From Yersinia pekkanenii (GTDB lineage Bacteria; Pseudomonadota; Gammaproteobacteria; Enterobacterales; Enterobacteriaceae): DNA of 55,189 nucleotides. The position numbers were made by a program, and so were the translations under genes. Shown here piece after piece: positions 7,869-17,495 of this stretch. Every line of letters begins with the position of its first letter. Position 1 is the first letter of the stretch. The stretch lies in the NCBI RefSeq assembly GCF_001152565.1, contig NZ_CQAZ01000034.1:1-55189 (forward strand), in the 5' to 3' direction. Below the pieces are notes generated by a model. That model had not been told where the DNA came from, did not search any database, and was given only the letters and a program-made list of their open reading frames with translations.

Positions 7869-7897
7869 TCAAAAAGGCCAAAACTAAGCTCTGGCCT
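7869..7897 (-). terminator. terminator of the autotransporter gene
   Basis: Read on the minus strand, AGGCCA-loop-TGGCCT is followed directly by TTTTTG, about 30 bases after the autotransporter stop. Confidence 0.7.
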
Positions 7898-7926
7898 GAT
7901 GATAAACCGTTGACCACTGTCGAGAT

Positions 7927-10900
7927 TTAGAAGCTCACTTTCACACCCAGATTACCGGCGTAGCCATCCATGTTGCCATCAAAGGCTCTTTGGTATTTCA
8001 CATCGGCATAGATATCAACGTTGCTGTTCACTTTAGCGGTGACACCCGCACCACCCTGCCAGTAAGTTTTACTGAATTCAGGACGTAGGCTCACTGTATC
8101 AACCGTGACCTTAGGGTTTTTACCTAACTGGGACACCACATCGGTCGACAGATAAGGTTTAATCGCCTGCGGTTTAGTCCCTTCACTGAACACCCGTACT
8201 CCGGCACGTACCTGACCCACAGAGTAGGAGGTACCATTTACGCCTGAAATCTCATCATTAAAGCTGTTCAAGTTCAGATATTGGTACTTTAACTGCCCCT
8301 GCGGTTCTACTTTCCAGCTGCCCGCGATTGGATACACCTGACCCACCTCGGCAGACATCGCCACACCATAGCCATTCTGGTTGGCATCATATTGGCTCTG
8401 ATAACTGTTGCGATATAACGTCCCCTGACCGACAACATCGATATAGCCACCTTGTTGCGTCATTAAAGTGTAATAACCGCCCAGCCCATAAGCATCGGTT
8501 TTAATCTTACCGGTATTCACCGACAACTCTGGGCGCACAGCCCGCGCCTTATCTTGCGTGTCAGTTTCCTGTTTACCCAGCGTAATCAGCACACCAGCGG
8601 TAGCCTGCGTTCCAGCGGAACTTTCAGCTTGATAGAAGTCATGGCCCAGTTGAACGAACCAGATATCTGAGTCATAGCTAAAACGACCCGCATCAAACTT
8701 ATTATGCTGCCCGCTGATCCGGCCCCAAGAATCCTGATTAAAACCGTTCGCCGCCCCTTCCGCTGAACCACGACGCTCATGCAGACTCCCTAACGTCGTA
8801 AAACCGTAGAATGCATTTAACCACGGTGCGGCAATATACCCCGGTACTTCACCGCGATAAGCGGTTTCAGGGGTTGGTGGTACGACAGGTTCAGGTACAA
8901 ACGGGGCAGGGTCAGTCGGGATGACCTCCCCTGGGATTTCTGGGTCAGTTGTAATAATTTCACCCGGATCTGTCGGGTCAACCGGCGTTAGATTGGACTG
9001 CAAATTCCAACGATGATCGTCAATCTGGTATAAGAAATACTGATAAGCACCCGCAACAACCGCGTTGCTCATGGTGAATTGCCCAGAGTCGGTATCACCC
9101 TCTACCGTAATCAGGTTAATCCCTGTGCCCGTGGTTAATGCCCCCAACCCGCCTTGATTAACCACCCAAATATAATGATCACCGGTCGCACTCCCGGTCA
9201 CATACAGTCTATCTGCGGGTGAACTGTCATCACCCAATTTCGCATTGAAGACGAAACTGCCATTGCCAGTAAGATTGCTATTAATGGTTAAGGTACTAAA
9301 ACTGTCACCCACAGCTCGTGCATTTGGGTTACTGCCGGTGGGGATAAAGTTCATCTGCCCCAAAATATGCATCGACTCAACATCGGCATCACCGGTCAGA
9401 TGCCAAATACTGCTGCTATCAACCTCAACACTTTTGGCGTTATGTGCCGCACCGGTCCAGACCGAATTATTCGTCAATGTTAAGCTAGCATTGTTATTTT
9501 CTTCCGCCAGAATATCACCGACCAGTGTTGAATGATTATCAGCATTGAGATTAACGTTACTGATAGTCGACATCGTCCCAAGGTGAGTGCTGGCATTAAT
9601 CAATAACCCATTTCCGCCGGTTAGCTGTGAGCCGTTGTTCACATTGACATTGATATTGGCACCTTCCGTGTGAACGCCAGCGCCGTTCTCACTGATAATC
9701 TGGGTGTTATCCAACGTAACCTTACTATAAACCACATCACTGGCTGTGGCATAAATCCCACTCGCGTCCATACCCGTGGTGGTAATTTGGCTATCTTTCA
9801 GCGTGATAGAACCGCGAATATCAGTCCACAAAGCATAAGCACCAACACCCGTTGATGTCGCAGTGACATTCTTGGCATTGATAGATGAACCAGCAAACGT
9901 GCCAAGAACTATGCCGAGGTCACCGGTAGTGTCAATCGTCGCACCAGTCAGATTAAGGTTTCCGCCACGCGCCGCAGCAGCACCAATGCTGGCAACTCCC
10001 GCGGTTGAAATGGTCATATTGCTGGCATCAAAAATCCGTTCAGAATAGATACCATCCGCGTTGTTCCCTTTGGTGATCGTAGTGGTATTTTCCACAACGG
10101 CCGTACCACGGTTATCAATCGCCGTCGCATTATCCCCTTCGGTGATAATCACAGTATCCTTAGCCTTGAACGATGAGGCGCTGTCGGTAATCCAAACCCC
10201 CGTCGCATCACTGCCTTTGGTATGATAAGAACCGCCATTTAACGTGACATCAGAGTTCGAATTCACGTCAATCATTACCGTATTACCGCTGTTAGACACG
10301 GCATTGACGTCATTTAATACCGTGATGGCTTTACTCAGACTGTTGCCTATCGCCCGCAATACGCCACCAGAAGCTAACTCGATATCAGCATTGCTGACAG
10401 TGGCTTTGCCGTTAATGTTGAAAACCTGAAGAATATTACCAGTAACATTAAGGCCATCCATGACAATAGATGAATCCTGGCCAACACTGACCCCCGTAGA
10501 GGCATTGTCCATATTAATCGTGGTGTTATCTAAGGTGGCATGGACACCCCCATTATCAATATAAACCCCGATACCACTGGCCGTACTGGTGTTATTTATG
10601 GTGTTATTCGAGCCACTTAACGTGCTACCAATACTGCTCAAAAAAATACCATAGCTACCACTGCCACTGGCATTAAGTGTGGTGTTATTTACCGTCAATT
10701 GGGTACCGCCAGAACCCGAAATACCATAAGCTGATATGCCACTGGTGGAGATCACAGTGCCATTAATATCAGTACGGCTACCCAAACCCGTCGAAGAAAC
10801 ACCGTAAGCGGAGGAGCCAGCCGTCGTCACCGCCCCCCCCTGTAAATTGACCGTGCTTTTACTATTATTGATACCTCTCGCCACCACTCCGTCAGTCTTG

Positions 10901-11205
10901 ATAACGGCTCCATTCAGGTTCAGAGTGCCACCGTTAGTGACATTAGCACCATTAGCGGCACGGCCCGTGGTATGGATAGTGACATCTGCATCGCCAGTGA
11001 CCACACTGGTGGATCCTTGCACGACGACCGGAGATAGATTGTCGCTGTCGGTGCCGTACTCACCTGAAATTTCAACAGAACTCCCATCAGTAATACTGAC
11101 AGTTTGCGCCGCCCAGCTATAAAGCGGAGTTAGCAGCGATACCAGTACACTGGCCAACAGCGTTTTTCTAAAGCTTGGTGACAAGGTCGTTCTGATTTTT
11201 TTCAT
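7927..11205 (-). CDS. type Va autotransporter adhesin (YapE-like)
   Basis: The protein has 1092 residues. A basic signal peptide (MKKIRTTLSPSFRKTLLASV ... SWA) starts it. The passenger of about 700 residues is made of short G/N/T/S-rich beta-helix-type repeats such as NGGTLNLNGAVIKTDG. Then come a pertactin-like autochaperone region, a P/D/E-rich linker (VPEPVVPPTPE) and a C-terminal barrel of about 300 residues starting near PWLNAFYGFTTLGSLHERRG and ending VKVSF. It should be exported by Sec and displayed at the outer membrane. From memory, Y. pestis YapE, an aggregation-mediating autotransporter, lies in this chromosomal area. The match is by position and architecture, not alignment. Confidence 0.9.
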   Translation of the reverse strand: MKKIRTTLSPSFRKTLLASVLVSLLTPLYSWAAQTVSITDGSSVEISGEYGTDSDNLSPVVVQGSTSVVTGDADVTIHTTGRAANGANVTNGGTLNLNGAVIKTDGVVARGINNSKSTVNLQGGAVTTAGSSAYGVSSTGLGSRTDINGTVISTSGISAYGISGSGGTQLTVNNTTLNASGSGSYGIFLSSIGSTLSGSNNTINNTSTASGIGVYIDNGGVHATLDNTTINMDNASTGVSVGQDSSIVMDGLNVTGNILQVFNINGKATVSNADIELASGGVLRAIGNSLSKAITVLNDVNAVSNSGNTVMIDVNSNSDVTLNGGSYHTKGSDATGVWITDSASSFKAKDTVIITEGDNATAIDNRGTAVVENTTTITKGNNADGIYSERIFDASNMTISTAGVASIGAAAARGGNLNLTGATIDTTGDLGIVLGTFAGSSINAKNVTATSTGVGAYALWTDIRGSITLKDSQITTTGMDASGIYATASDVVYSKVTLDNTQIISENGAGVHTEGANINVNVNNGSQLTGGNGLLINASTHLGTMSTISNVNLNADNHSTLVGDILAEENNNASLTLTNNSVWTGAAHNAKSVEVDSSSIWHLTGDADVESMHILGQMNFIPTGSNPNARAVGDSFSTLTINSNLTGNGSFVFNAKLGDDSSPADRLYVTGSATGDHYIWVVNQGGLGALTTGTGINLITVEGDTDSGQFTMSNAVVAGAYQYFLYQIDDHRWNLQSNLTPVDPTDPGEIITTDPEIPGEVIPTDPAPFVPEPVVPPTPETAYRGEVPGYIAAPWLNAFYGFTTLGSLHERRGSAEGAANGFNQDSWGRISGQHNKFDAGRFSYDSDIWFVQLGHDFYQAESSAGTQATAGVLITLGKQETDTQDKARAVRPELSVNTGKIKTDAYGLGGYYTLMTQQGGYIDVVGQGTLYRNSYQSQYDANQNGYGVAMSAEVGQVYPIAGSWKVEPQGQLKYQYLNLNSFNDEISGVNGTSYSVGQVRAGVRVFSEGTKPQAIKPYLSTDVVSQLGKNPKVTVDTVSLRPEFSKTYWQGGAGVTAKVNSNVDIYADVKYQRAFDGNMDGYAGNLGVKVSF

Positions 11206-11854
11206 GGTAATAACCTAGATTTTGACAAAAAATAATTTAAATAGAACAGATCGCTGATCTGTTTCTATCTCTCGTTTTGGGTTGCATTACTTTTATTCAA
11301 TCGCGAGGTTTAATTCCAAGAAATAAATTAATCCTATCGTGCCGGTCAGTCTATTTACTTACAGGTTCATGTAATATGAGATAGCATCACCTTGCACGTA
11401 GGAGTTTTCCTTAAAAATAAAATAAAAACTTAGCTAACAGCTTTAAATTATCGTTTTAAAAATATACAACTGCATTTAAGTAAATAAAAATAATATCTAT
11501 TAACATGAAAAATAAGAATATTCCAATAATTGAAAAACAGATCGTTAATTTTTGGTTTTATTTAAAAAACAACACTTATATTTATGAAAATATTTTCATT
11601 TTTAGGATTTTACTCTAATATTTATCCTAATATTAATTAGGAAGAAAAGCATATTATTAGTCATGGTAAGATATTTCATACTGCTGTTGACTTATAACTC
11701 GCATAACAAGGAACAAAACGCGGTTCAAATGGATACCCTCGATTTGTGATAGTCCCTAACTCTGCTATCATCAACAGATAATCCACCATTTTATGCTATA
11801 TTTTATATAATAATCATCTATATAAGGCATGGATTAACGTAATTAAGGAGAGTT
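11206..11854. other. AT-rich intergenic region between divergent autotransporter and yhjD
   Basis: About 650 bases without a convincing gene. The stretch 11400-11650 is very AT-rich with many A and T tracts, as at H-NS-silenced promoters. It must contain the promoters of both divergent genes. I see no clear single operator. Confidence 0.6.
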
Positions 11855-12841
11855 ATGCCGAACGCATCAAAAGACAACTCAGCGCCACTGACCGCTGGGA
11901 TTGAAACCGGCAAAAAAGCCATTTCCTCTATGACACGGTTAAGTAACCGTGTGGCAGCTTATCCCTTTGTCGCTCATATTATCCGTGCCACGGATCGCTT
12001 TAATGACCGGATGGGTAGCCAGTTCGGTGCGGCTATTACTTATTTTTCATTTCTGTCGCTGATCCCTATTTTAATGGTTTCTTTTGCCGCTGTCGGTTTT
12101 GTGTTGGCCTCGAATCCTGACTTATTGGCTGAATTAATTAATAAAATTGTTAATACCATCAGTGACCCAACGTTAGCGACCACACTTAAAAACACGGTAA
12201 ATACCGCCATTCAGCAGCGTACCACCGTCGGGTTGAGTGGCTTAGCGATCGCTCTTTATTCCGGTGTCAGTTGGATGGGCAATTTGCGCGAAGCGATTCG
12301 CGCCCAGTCACGGGATGTGTGGGAGCGTAACCCACGGGATCAGGAAAAATTCTATTACCGCTATGGACGCGACTTTATTTCGCTCATCGGGTTAGTTGTG
12401 GCGCTGATTATCACTCTCTCGCTGACATCGATCGCCGGTGCGGCACAGTCTGCAATTGTCGAGGCATTAGGGCTGGAGGGCATTGATTGGTTGCGGCCCG
12501 CCATGACACTGATTGCACTGTCGATTTCTATCGCCGCTAACTATTTGTTATTTTTGTGGATATTCTGGATTCTGCCACGGCATAAACCGAAGAAAAAAGC
12601 CCTGCTACGGGGCACTCTGGTTGCCGCTATCGGCTTTGAGATAATCAAGTTCGTAATGACCATGATGCTGCCACGCCTTGCCAGTTCACCGTCCGGTGCC
12701 GCTTTCGGTTCCGTTATTGGCTTAATGGCTTTTTTCTACTTTTTTGCCCGTCTCACCTTATTCTGCGCAGCCTGGATTGCCACCGCCCGCGATGCCGAAG
12801 ACGGAACCTTGCCCCAAGAACCTGGCAATAAGGCGGTATAA
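11855..12841 (+). CDS. yhjD: inner-membrane protein YhjD (YihY/BrkB family)
   Basis: The protein has 328 residues and several membrane segments: FGAAITYFSFLSLIPILMVS, then ISLIGLVVALIITLSL, YLLFLWIFWILP and GLMAFFYFFARLTLFCAAW. It matches E. coli YhjD closely in memory, for example RATDRFNDRMGSQFG and NLREAIRAQSRDVWERNP. YhjD has been proposed as an inner-membrane lipid (Kdo2-lipid IVA) transporter or suppressor; the biochemical role of the family is not settled. A GGAG site precedes the ATG. It is followed by cdh, as a separate unit. Confidence 0.92.
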   Translation: MPNASKDNSAPLTAGIETGKKAISSMTRLSNRVAAYPFVAHIIRATDRFNDRMGSQFGAAITYFSFLSLIPILMVSFAAVGFVLASNPDLLAELINKIVNTISDPTLATTLKNTVNTAIQQRTTVGLSGLAIALYSGVSWMGNLREAIRAQSRDVWERNPRDQEKFYYRYGRDFISLIGLVVALIITLSLTSIAGAAQSAIVEALGLEGIDWLRPAMTLIALSISIAANYLLFLWIFWILPRHKPKKKALLRGTLVAAIGFEIIKFVMTMMLPRLASSPSGAAFGSVIGLMAFFYFFARLTLFCAAWIATARDAEDGTLPQEPGNKAV

Positions 12842-12964
12842 TAGCCCGAATATGCCAATCTTAAGGTCAACACCTCATAATGATAAATAAGTATTATGGG
12901 GTTGGTCCGCCCCTCCGATTTATCACTACACGGGTGACTCATCATTGAAAGTGAAAGGAAGCCA

Positions 12965-13735
12965 ATGTTTCGTTATCTAAAAAAGCCGTGGGTTTTACTC
13001 ATATTACTGGCGGTGATCCTGCTGGGTATTGGGTATAAATTGCGCGTTAGCAATGCTGATACATTATGGAAAATAGTCAGCCAACAATGTGTTCCCCATA
13101 TGGCAGCAGAACATAACCCACAGCCTTGCGTTGAGGTGAATACGCAGTCCGGTTTTGTGGTGTATAAAGATATTCATGGGCCATTGCAGTATTTATTGAT
13201 GCCGACCGCTAAACTCAGCGGCATAGAAAGCCCGCAGTTGTTAGCCCACAACAGCCCAAATTATTTCTTTGATGCTTGGCAAGCCCGCCACTTTATGGCA
13301 GATAAACACGGAACACCCATTGATGACGAGGATGTGTCGCTAACCATCAATTCAAAATATGGCCGTAGTCAGGATCATTTACATATTCATATTTCTTGCC
13401 TGAGTCCACCGGTAAAAGCGGCTCTGGCAGCGCAAGAGGCAAACTTTCGTCAGCAATGGGAGCCCTTGCCTGGCGGCTTATTGGGGCACGATTATTTAGT
13501 TCGGCGGACTACGGCGGCACAATTGCAGCAATCGGGGGCATTTCGTTTGTTAGCCGACGAAGTGCCGGGCGCGAAAGAGGAAATGGGCCGTTATGGTTTA
13601 GCCATGACAGCATTGCCAGATGGGCAGTTCCTACTGCTCGCCAGTAAGGCGAGCCTAATAAAATTGAATCGTGCATCGGTGGAAGAGTTGCAGGATCACG
13701 ACTGTAAGCTGCTGTCCCAACCACCGATACATTAA
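12965..13735 (+). CDS. cdh: CDP-diacylglycerol diphosphatase
   Basis: The protein has 256 residues with a single N-terminal membrane anchor (WVLLILLAVILLGIGY). It hydrolyses CDP-diacylglycerol to phosphatidate and CMP on the periplasmic face. The HIT-like catalytic motif is visible in RSQDHLHIHISCL. The regions QPCVEVNTQSGFVVYKD and NYFFDAWQARHFM are typical of Cdh. AAGGAAG lies before the ATG. It converges with yhjG, with four bases between the genes. Confidence 0.93.
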   Translation: MFRYLKKPWVLLILLAVILLGIGYKLRVSNADTLWKIVSQQCVPHMAAEHNPQPCVEVNTQSGFVVYKDIHGPLQYLLMPTAKLSGIESPQLLAHNSPNYFFDAWQARHFMADKHGTPIDDEDVSLTINSKYGRSQDHLHIHISCLSPPVKAALAAQEANFRQQWEPLPGGLLGHDYLVRRTTAAQLQQSGAFRLLADEVPGAKEEMGRYGLAMTALPDGQFLLLASKASLIKLNRASVEELQDHDCKLLSQPPIH

Positions 13736-13739
13736 CGCG

Positions 13740-15854
13740 TTATTGCTTCTGCTTTATTTTTTGCAGGAATGGTGTGCATTGATTTTTATCAGCTTCACTA
13801 GGAGAAATCAGTGCCAGCAATGCCGCTGCGGGCGTGAGCGCCACCCCCAATACCGCAGCAACCGCACCTCGGGCCAGCAACGGCCCGGCTTTCACACCGG
13901 CATCCGGTTGTTTGAATGTTCCTTTTACATAGAGTGGGGAACGCAGAGTCAGAATACGCAGCCCTTTGCTTTCAGGATCGATGGATAAATCCAGCCGCTC
14001 AGTAGCAAAGTTAATATTACCGCTAACGTTAATAATGGCATTCTCAGTATCAATAACAAACAGACGCGGTGTCGCTAATCCATTCCTTAACTGAATATCT
14101 GCCACTGCACAGTTAATTTTCACCTCATCGTCACCAAACAACTTCGCCACCAGGTAGTTACCGACATTCAGGCCAAGCAACTCCATCAAGCTGCGGCTGA
14201 CCAGCCCCTGATTCAGCAACAGACGCAGATTACCATTGCTGGTTGCCAGCAGAGCGGCAACTGAGTTACCGGTGGCGGTAAATGACGCATCGCCATTCAA
14301 TTGCCCCAAACTGTTACGCATTGCCTGTACTTGTGGCAATAGTTCTTTCAGTTGCAGGCGGCGGGCATGCAAATCTACCTTGCCGTCCATCGGATTTTTG
14401 TTGCCATTCAGCCGTAGGGTGGCATTCAGATCCCCCCCCGCCATGCCGAAACGCAACGGATCGAGTAATAACTCGCCATTATTCAGTACCACATGAGTCG
14501 ACAGATCACTTAATGGTAATGATTTATCCCGTTCAATACGTTTAGCGGAATAGGTAACATCGGCATCCATCATTCCCCAACTTTTGGTATCAAACTTCTC
14601 AGTCGGTAACACCTTATTCGTCGGTTGTCGGCTTCGCTCACCACGATTGGCTTTTTCCTGATTAGAATCAGCCCCAATTAATGGAGCCAAATCGGCAAAG
14701 CGCAATTTCTCGGATGAAATTTTACCGGTTAATTTCGGACGTGGCTGGCTGGCGGTATACGTCAGGCTGCCACGAATATCACTGTCACCGATTTTACCGT
14801 TAAAGTTTTCATAGCGATAAACCGCCCCGCCCGCTTGCTTCAGGCTGGCAATTAAGCGGCCATCGGTGTTGTAAGCCGGGGTCGCTGGCAGTAATACCCC
14901 CATCAACGGATAGAGGTTATCCAGACTGGCACCGGAAAACGTCAATTGCAGATCCAGGCCGGCCAGATTGCTGGGGTCAGTTAACGTCCCCGCCACCGCC
15001 ACTCGGGTGGAGCCTGAGCGAATATCCGCCTGCAACGGGAATGGCTCGTTCGCATCACTCATCGACAACATACCGCCGATTTTACCGCTGCCAGTTAATG
15101 GTTGGCCTTGATACTTTCCGTCAATTTTCCAACCAAAAACATAATCTGGCGTGCTACTTTGTACCGATTCCGCAGCCTGTTTAGCTTTTTCCTTATTACC
15201 TGCCCCCATCACTTCAGCAAATGGCAGCGGCTTACCGAGAGGGTCAATTACCGCGCGTAGGTCAGCGTCCAGAAGGGCATCATTCAGGCTTATCTCGCCG
15301 CGATCAAAGACGATATCGTTGATATTCACCGACCATGCTGACTGTGGGTTCTCGCCTTTTGCGGGGTTACTGGCCAGATTGAACGTCCAGTTATTCTTAC
15401 CATTAGCCAGACGGCGCAGATTAGCATCCGGTTGCGTCAACCAGATACGGGGGATCAATACTTCCTTCGCCAATAAAGCCAGCGGCGCAATACTGGCATC
15501 AACCCGTTTTAGGGTGACCATAGCTCCGGACGGGAACACCGTAGATTCTGTTTTATCCTTATCTGTGGTGTTATCACTGACGAAATCTGGCGGATTACCC
15601 AACACAATATCTTCGGCGTGGAGATGCGGCCAGGGGACCCAACTGCGCCAGCCCGATTCATCACCTTTTCGTGACCAGTCCACCCCCAGATTGCCACGAA
15701 TGGCAAAAGGCCGTTGCAACTCAGCAGAAACCTTCTCATTGATAGTTGGCTTCAAACGGTTCCAGTCAAAGGTCATCACCAATATCACCGTGGCCGCCAG
15801 TAGCAGCACGATAAGCCCACCGACACCCGTCAGCACTTTTCCAGTTTTTGTCAT
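13740..15854 (-). CDS. yhjG: AsmA-family protein YhjG
   Basis: I start at the ATG at 15854 (704 residues) because GGAG lies seven bases upstream; a further in-frame ATG lies four codons earlier. The protein has one N-terminal membrane segment (GLIVLLLAATVILVM) followed by an AsmA domain (FDWNRLKPTINEKVSAELQR, FAIRGNLGVDWSRKGDES) and a long periplasmic beta-rich body. It ends with a conserved AsmA_2 segment (LDLSIDPESKGLRILTLRSP, LYVKGTFKQPDAG). AsmA-like proteins bridge the envelope and take part in phospholipid transport or outer-membrane assembly. The role of YhjG itself is little known. Confidence 0.92.
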   Translation of the reverse strand: MTKTGKVLTGVGGLIVLLLAATVILVMTFDWNRLKPTINEKVSAELQRPFAIRGNLGVDWSRKGDESGWRSWVPWPHLHAEDIVLGNPPDFVSDNTTDKDKTESTVFPSGAMVTLKRVDASIAPLALLAKEVLIPRIWLTQPDANLRRLANGKNNWTFNLASNPAKGENPQSAWSVNINDIVFDRGEISLNDALLDADLRAVIDPLGKPLPFAEVMGAGNKEKAKQAAESVQSSTPDYVFGWKIDGKYQGQPLTGSGKIGGMLSMSDANEPFPLQADIRSGSTRVAVAGTLTDPSNLAGLDLQLTFSGASLDNLYPLMGVLLPATPAYNTDGRLIASLKQAGGAVYRYENFNGKIGDSDIRGSLTYTASQPRPKLTGKISSEKLRFADLAPLIGADSNQEKANRGERSRQPTNKVLPTEKFDTKSWGMMDADVTYSAKRIERDKSLPLSDLSTHVVLNNGELLLDPLRFGMAGGDLNATLRLNGNKNPMDGKVDLHARRLQLKELLPQVQAMRNSLGQLNGDASFTATGNSVAALLATSNGNLRLLLNQGLVSRSLMELLGLNVGNYLVAKLFGDDEVKINCAVADIQLRNGLATPRLFVIDTENAIINVSGNINFATERLDLSIDPESKGLRILTLRSPLYVKGTFKQPDAGVKAGPLLARGAVAAVLGVALTPAAALLALISPSEADKNQCTPFLQKIKQKQ

Positions 15855-15876
15855 ACACAGCTCCATGCCAGCACTT

Positions 15877-16001
15877 ATACCCTAAATAATTCGAGTTACA
15901 GGAAGACGGCAACTAAGATAATCCCCAAGAGCTTACATAAGTAAGTGACTGGGGTGAACTTGGGCAGCCAACGCACATGCAACTTGAAGTATGACGGGTA
16001 T
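15877..16001. repeat. short palindromic intergenic repeat (full copy)
   Basis: The element is about 125 bp with imperfect inverted ends: ATACCCTAAATAATTCGAGT at one side and AACTTGAAGTATGACGGGT-AT at the other. It lies between pdeH and yhjG. A second, shorter copy with the same ends is at 45366-45441. From memory, this is a widespread nonautonomous repeat in Yersinia and related genera. Confidence 0.75.
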
Positions 16002-16125
16002 GTTAATAATACAAATTCAGCAGATAACTTTAACCATAGTCGAGAATAATACAGCGTGGGTAACTGAATCCAGTGACGCGGGAAGGCAACATGGCGGAGG
16101 CGGTACTGTTATTACTGAGAAAGTA

Positions 16126-16902
16126 TTAGCCACAAAACAACATAGGGAGCATCTGTAGTTTATCAAATGAGGTAGGACGGGAAAGGTAATAACCCTGTGC
16201 GGCGACGGCATCAGAACGTTGTACCATTGCCCATTCCTGGGAGGTCTCAACCCCTTCAACTATCACCCCTTTGCTGTAGCGATCCATTAAGGTAACCAAC
16301 GTGAAAAACAGTTGATTCCCGGCATCACTTTGTTGCAAAACGATAAACAAGTCTCGGGCAACTTTGATGTACTCATAGCGCCAGCTAATGAATGAAGTGA
16401 AATTCGCCAACCCGCTGCCAAAATCATCCAACCATAGTCGATCGGCTTCAGCAATGCGCGCAAAGGGGGTATCAAGAGAGGTATCAACGTGCTCAAGCAA
16501 TTCAAAGCGAATATAAGGCATGGCGTCGATCAGCAACTTAGCCTGTCGGTCATCCTGCATAGCCATCAGTGCCTGACCATCTATATTGATCGAAACCAAT
16601 ACCGAGTGATGAACAAATATCGCGTGCCACTGTTTAACCATACTCAGTTGTTCCAGCACCACATCTAACCGGGCGCGGGTACTGATGGCGTTGAAGTAAT
16701 CTTCTGGGGATAAACGGGTATCTGGCGATGAAGGGTGAAAAACAGCCGTGAGCAACTCAATCGCCAACAACGCCCCGGACGTGCGATAAATCGGTTGAAA
16801 AGTGTACCGGCGCTGACATTGCCGCCAGAAGCTCTGGCCTTTATTACTATCAATAGCGGCAAAGGATGGCGCAAGTAAACTTGATACTTTATTGGTCATC
16901 AT
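16126..16902 (-). CDS. pdeH: cyclic-di-GMP phosphodiesterase PdeH (YhjH)
   Basis: A stand-alone EAL domain of 258 residues without membrane segments. It hydrolyses cyclic di-GMP and, in E. coli, keeps levels low for motility under flagellar control. The catalytic signature is ELL in LAIELLTAVF (first position E kept). The substrate asparagine is in LVSINIDGQ, and the double aspartate is in WLDDFGSGLANF, followed by EGVET. The gene lies next to kdgK as in E. coli. Two ATG codons in tandem open the frame, so the exact start is uncertain by one residue. Confidence 0.9.
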   Translation of the reverse strand: MMTNKVSSLLAPSFAAIDSNKGQSFWRQCQRRYTFQPIYRTSGALLAIELLTAVFHPSSPDTRLSPEDYFNAISTRARLDVVLEQLSMVKQWHAIFVHHSVLVSINIDGQALMAMQDDRQAKLLIDAMPYIRFELLEHVDTSLDTPFARIAEADRLWLDDFGSGLANFTSFISWRYEYIKVARDLFIVLQQSDAGNQLFFTLVTLMDRYSKGVIVEGVETSQEWAMVQRSDAVAAQGYYLSRPTSFDKLQMLPMLFCG

Positions 16903-17136
16903 CAGTTTAATCGCCCTGTTTCAGGACACCAGACCGTTATAGCAACATGCATTGCCGCCAGTCTGATGACATCCTGTGGTAAACGGTTTTCCTTCTGGAG
17001 ATGTTATCGACTCAAGTGACCAGAACTTTATATAGCGGCCTGACAGATTATTGCTATCAGGCGGGCTGGCACGGCACATTCAAGCCATCTATAGTGGTTA
17101 ATCAATGCCCTAGCCAAGAACTGGATGGAGATAGAT

Positions 17137-17337
17137 ATGCCTTATGTCAATATTAAAATTACCCGTGAAGGGGCAACTGCGGAACAGAAAAAACAGTTGA
17201 TCGCCGGAGTCACCCAATTATTGGTCGATACCTTGGGTAAAAACCCTGCAACTACCGTGGTAGTGATTGATGAAGTGGATACGGATAACTGGGGTATTGG
17301 TGGTCACTGCGTCACCGACCTGCGAAAGTCGTCCTAA
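17137..17337 (+). CDS. 4-oxalocrotonate tautomerase family protein
   Basis: The protein has 66 residues. I chose the ATG at 17137, not the in-frame ATG at 17125, because GGAG lies seven bases before it. This start also places the catalytic Pro at position 2 (MPYVNIKITREG), the N-terminal proline nucleophile of the family after Met removal. Length and the motif ATTVVVIDEVDTDNWGIGG fit a short 4-OT-like tautomerase. The physiological substrate is unknown. It is a single gene between pdeH (divergent) and kdgK. Confidence 0.88.
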   Translation: MPYVNIKITREGATAEQKKQLIAGVTQLLVDTLGKNPATTVVVIDEVDTDNWGIGGHCVTDLRKSS

Positions 17338-17391
17338 TGTGATGCTGAATAGCGGGAAACTTATCAGTTTCCCGACCTACATCATAAAAAA

Positions 17392-17410
17392 ATTAAAACG
17401 TCGTTTTAAT
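17392..17410. promoter_or_regulatory. KdgR-type box upstream of kdgK
   Basis: The perfect dyad ATTAAAACGTCGTTTTAAT lies 86 bases before the kdgK start. Its core AAAACGTCGTTTT fits the KdgR consensus RAAAYRNYGTTTY at every position. KdgR is the repressor of pectin catabolism and is relieved by 2-keto-3-deoxygluconate, the kdgK substrate. Confidence 0.75.
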
Positions 17411-17495
17411 ACTATTGACTCTGACTAAACCAACAGTGAGACTAGTCTCACTCCTTCTCACCACTGATACATTTTCAGGAATAGGCCCGCTTTCC

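Noticed and set aside
15151..15885. 244-codon plus frame opposite yhjG
   Set aside because: Antisense of a well-conserved AsmA-family gene; composition-driven open frame.
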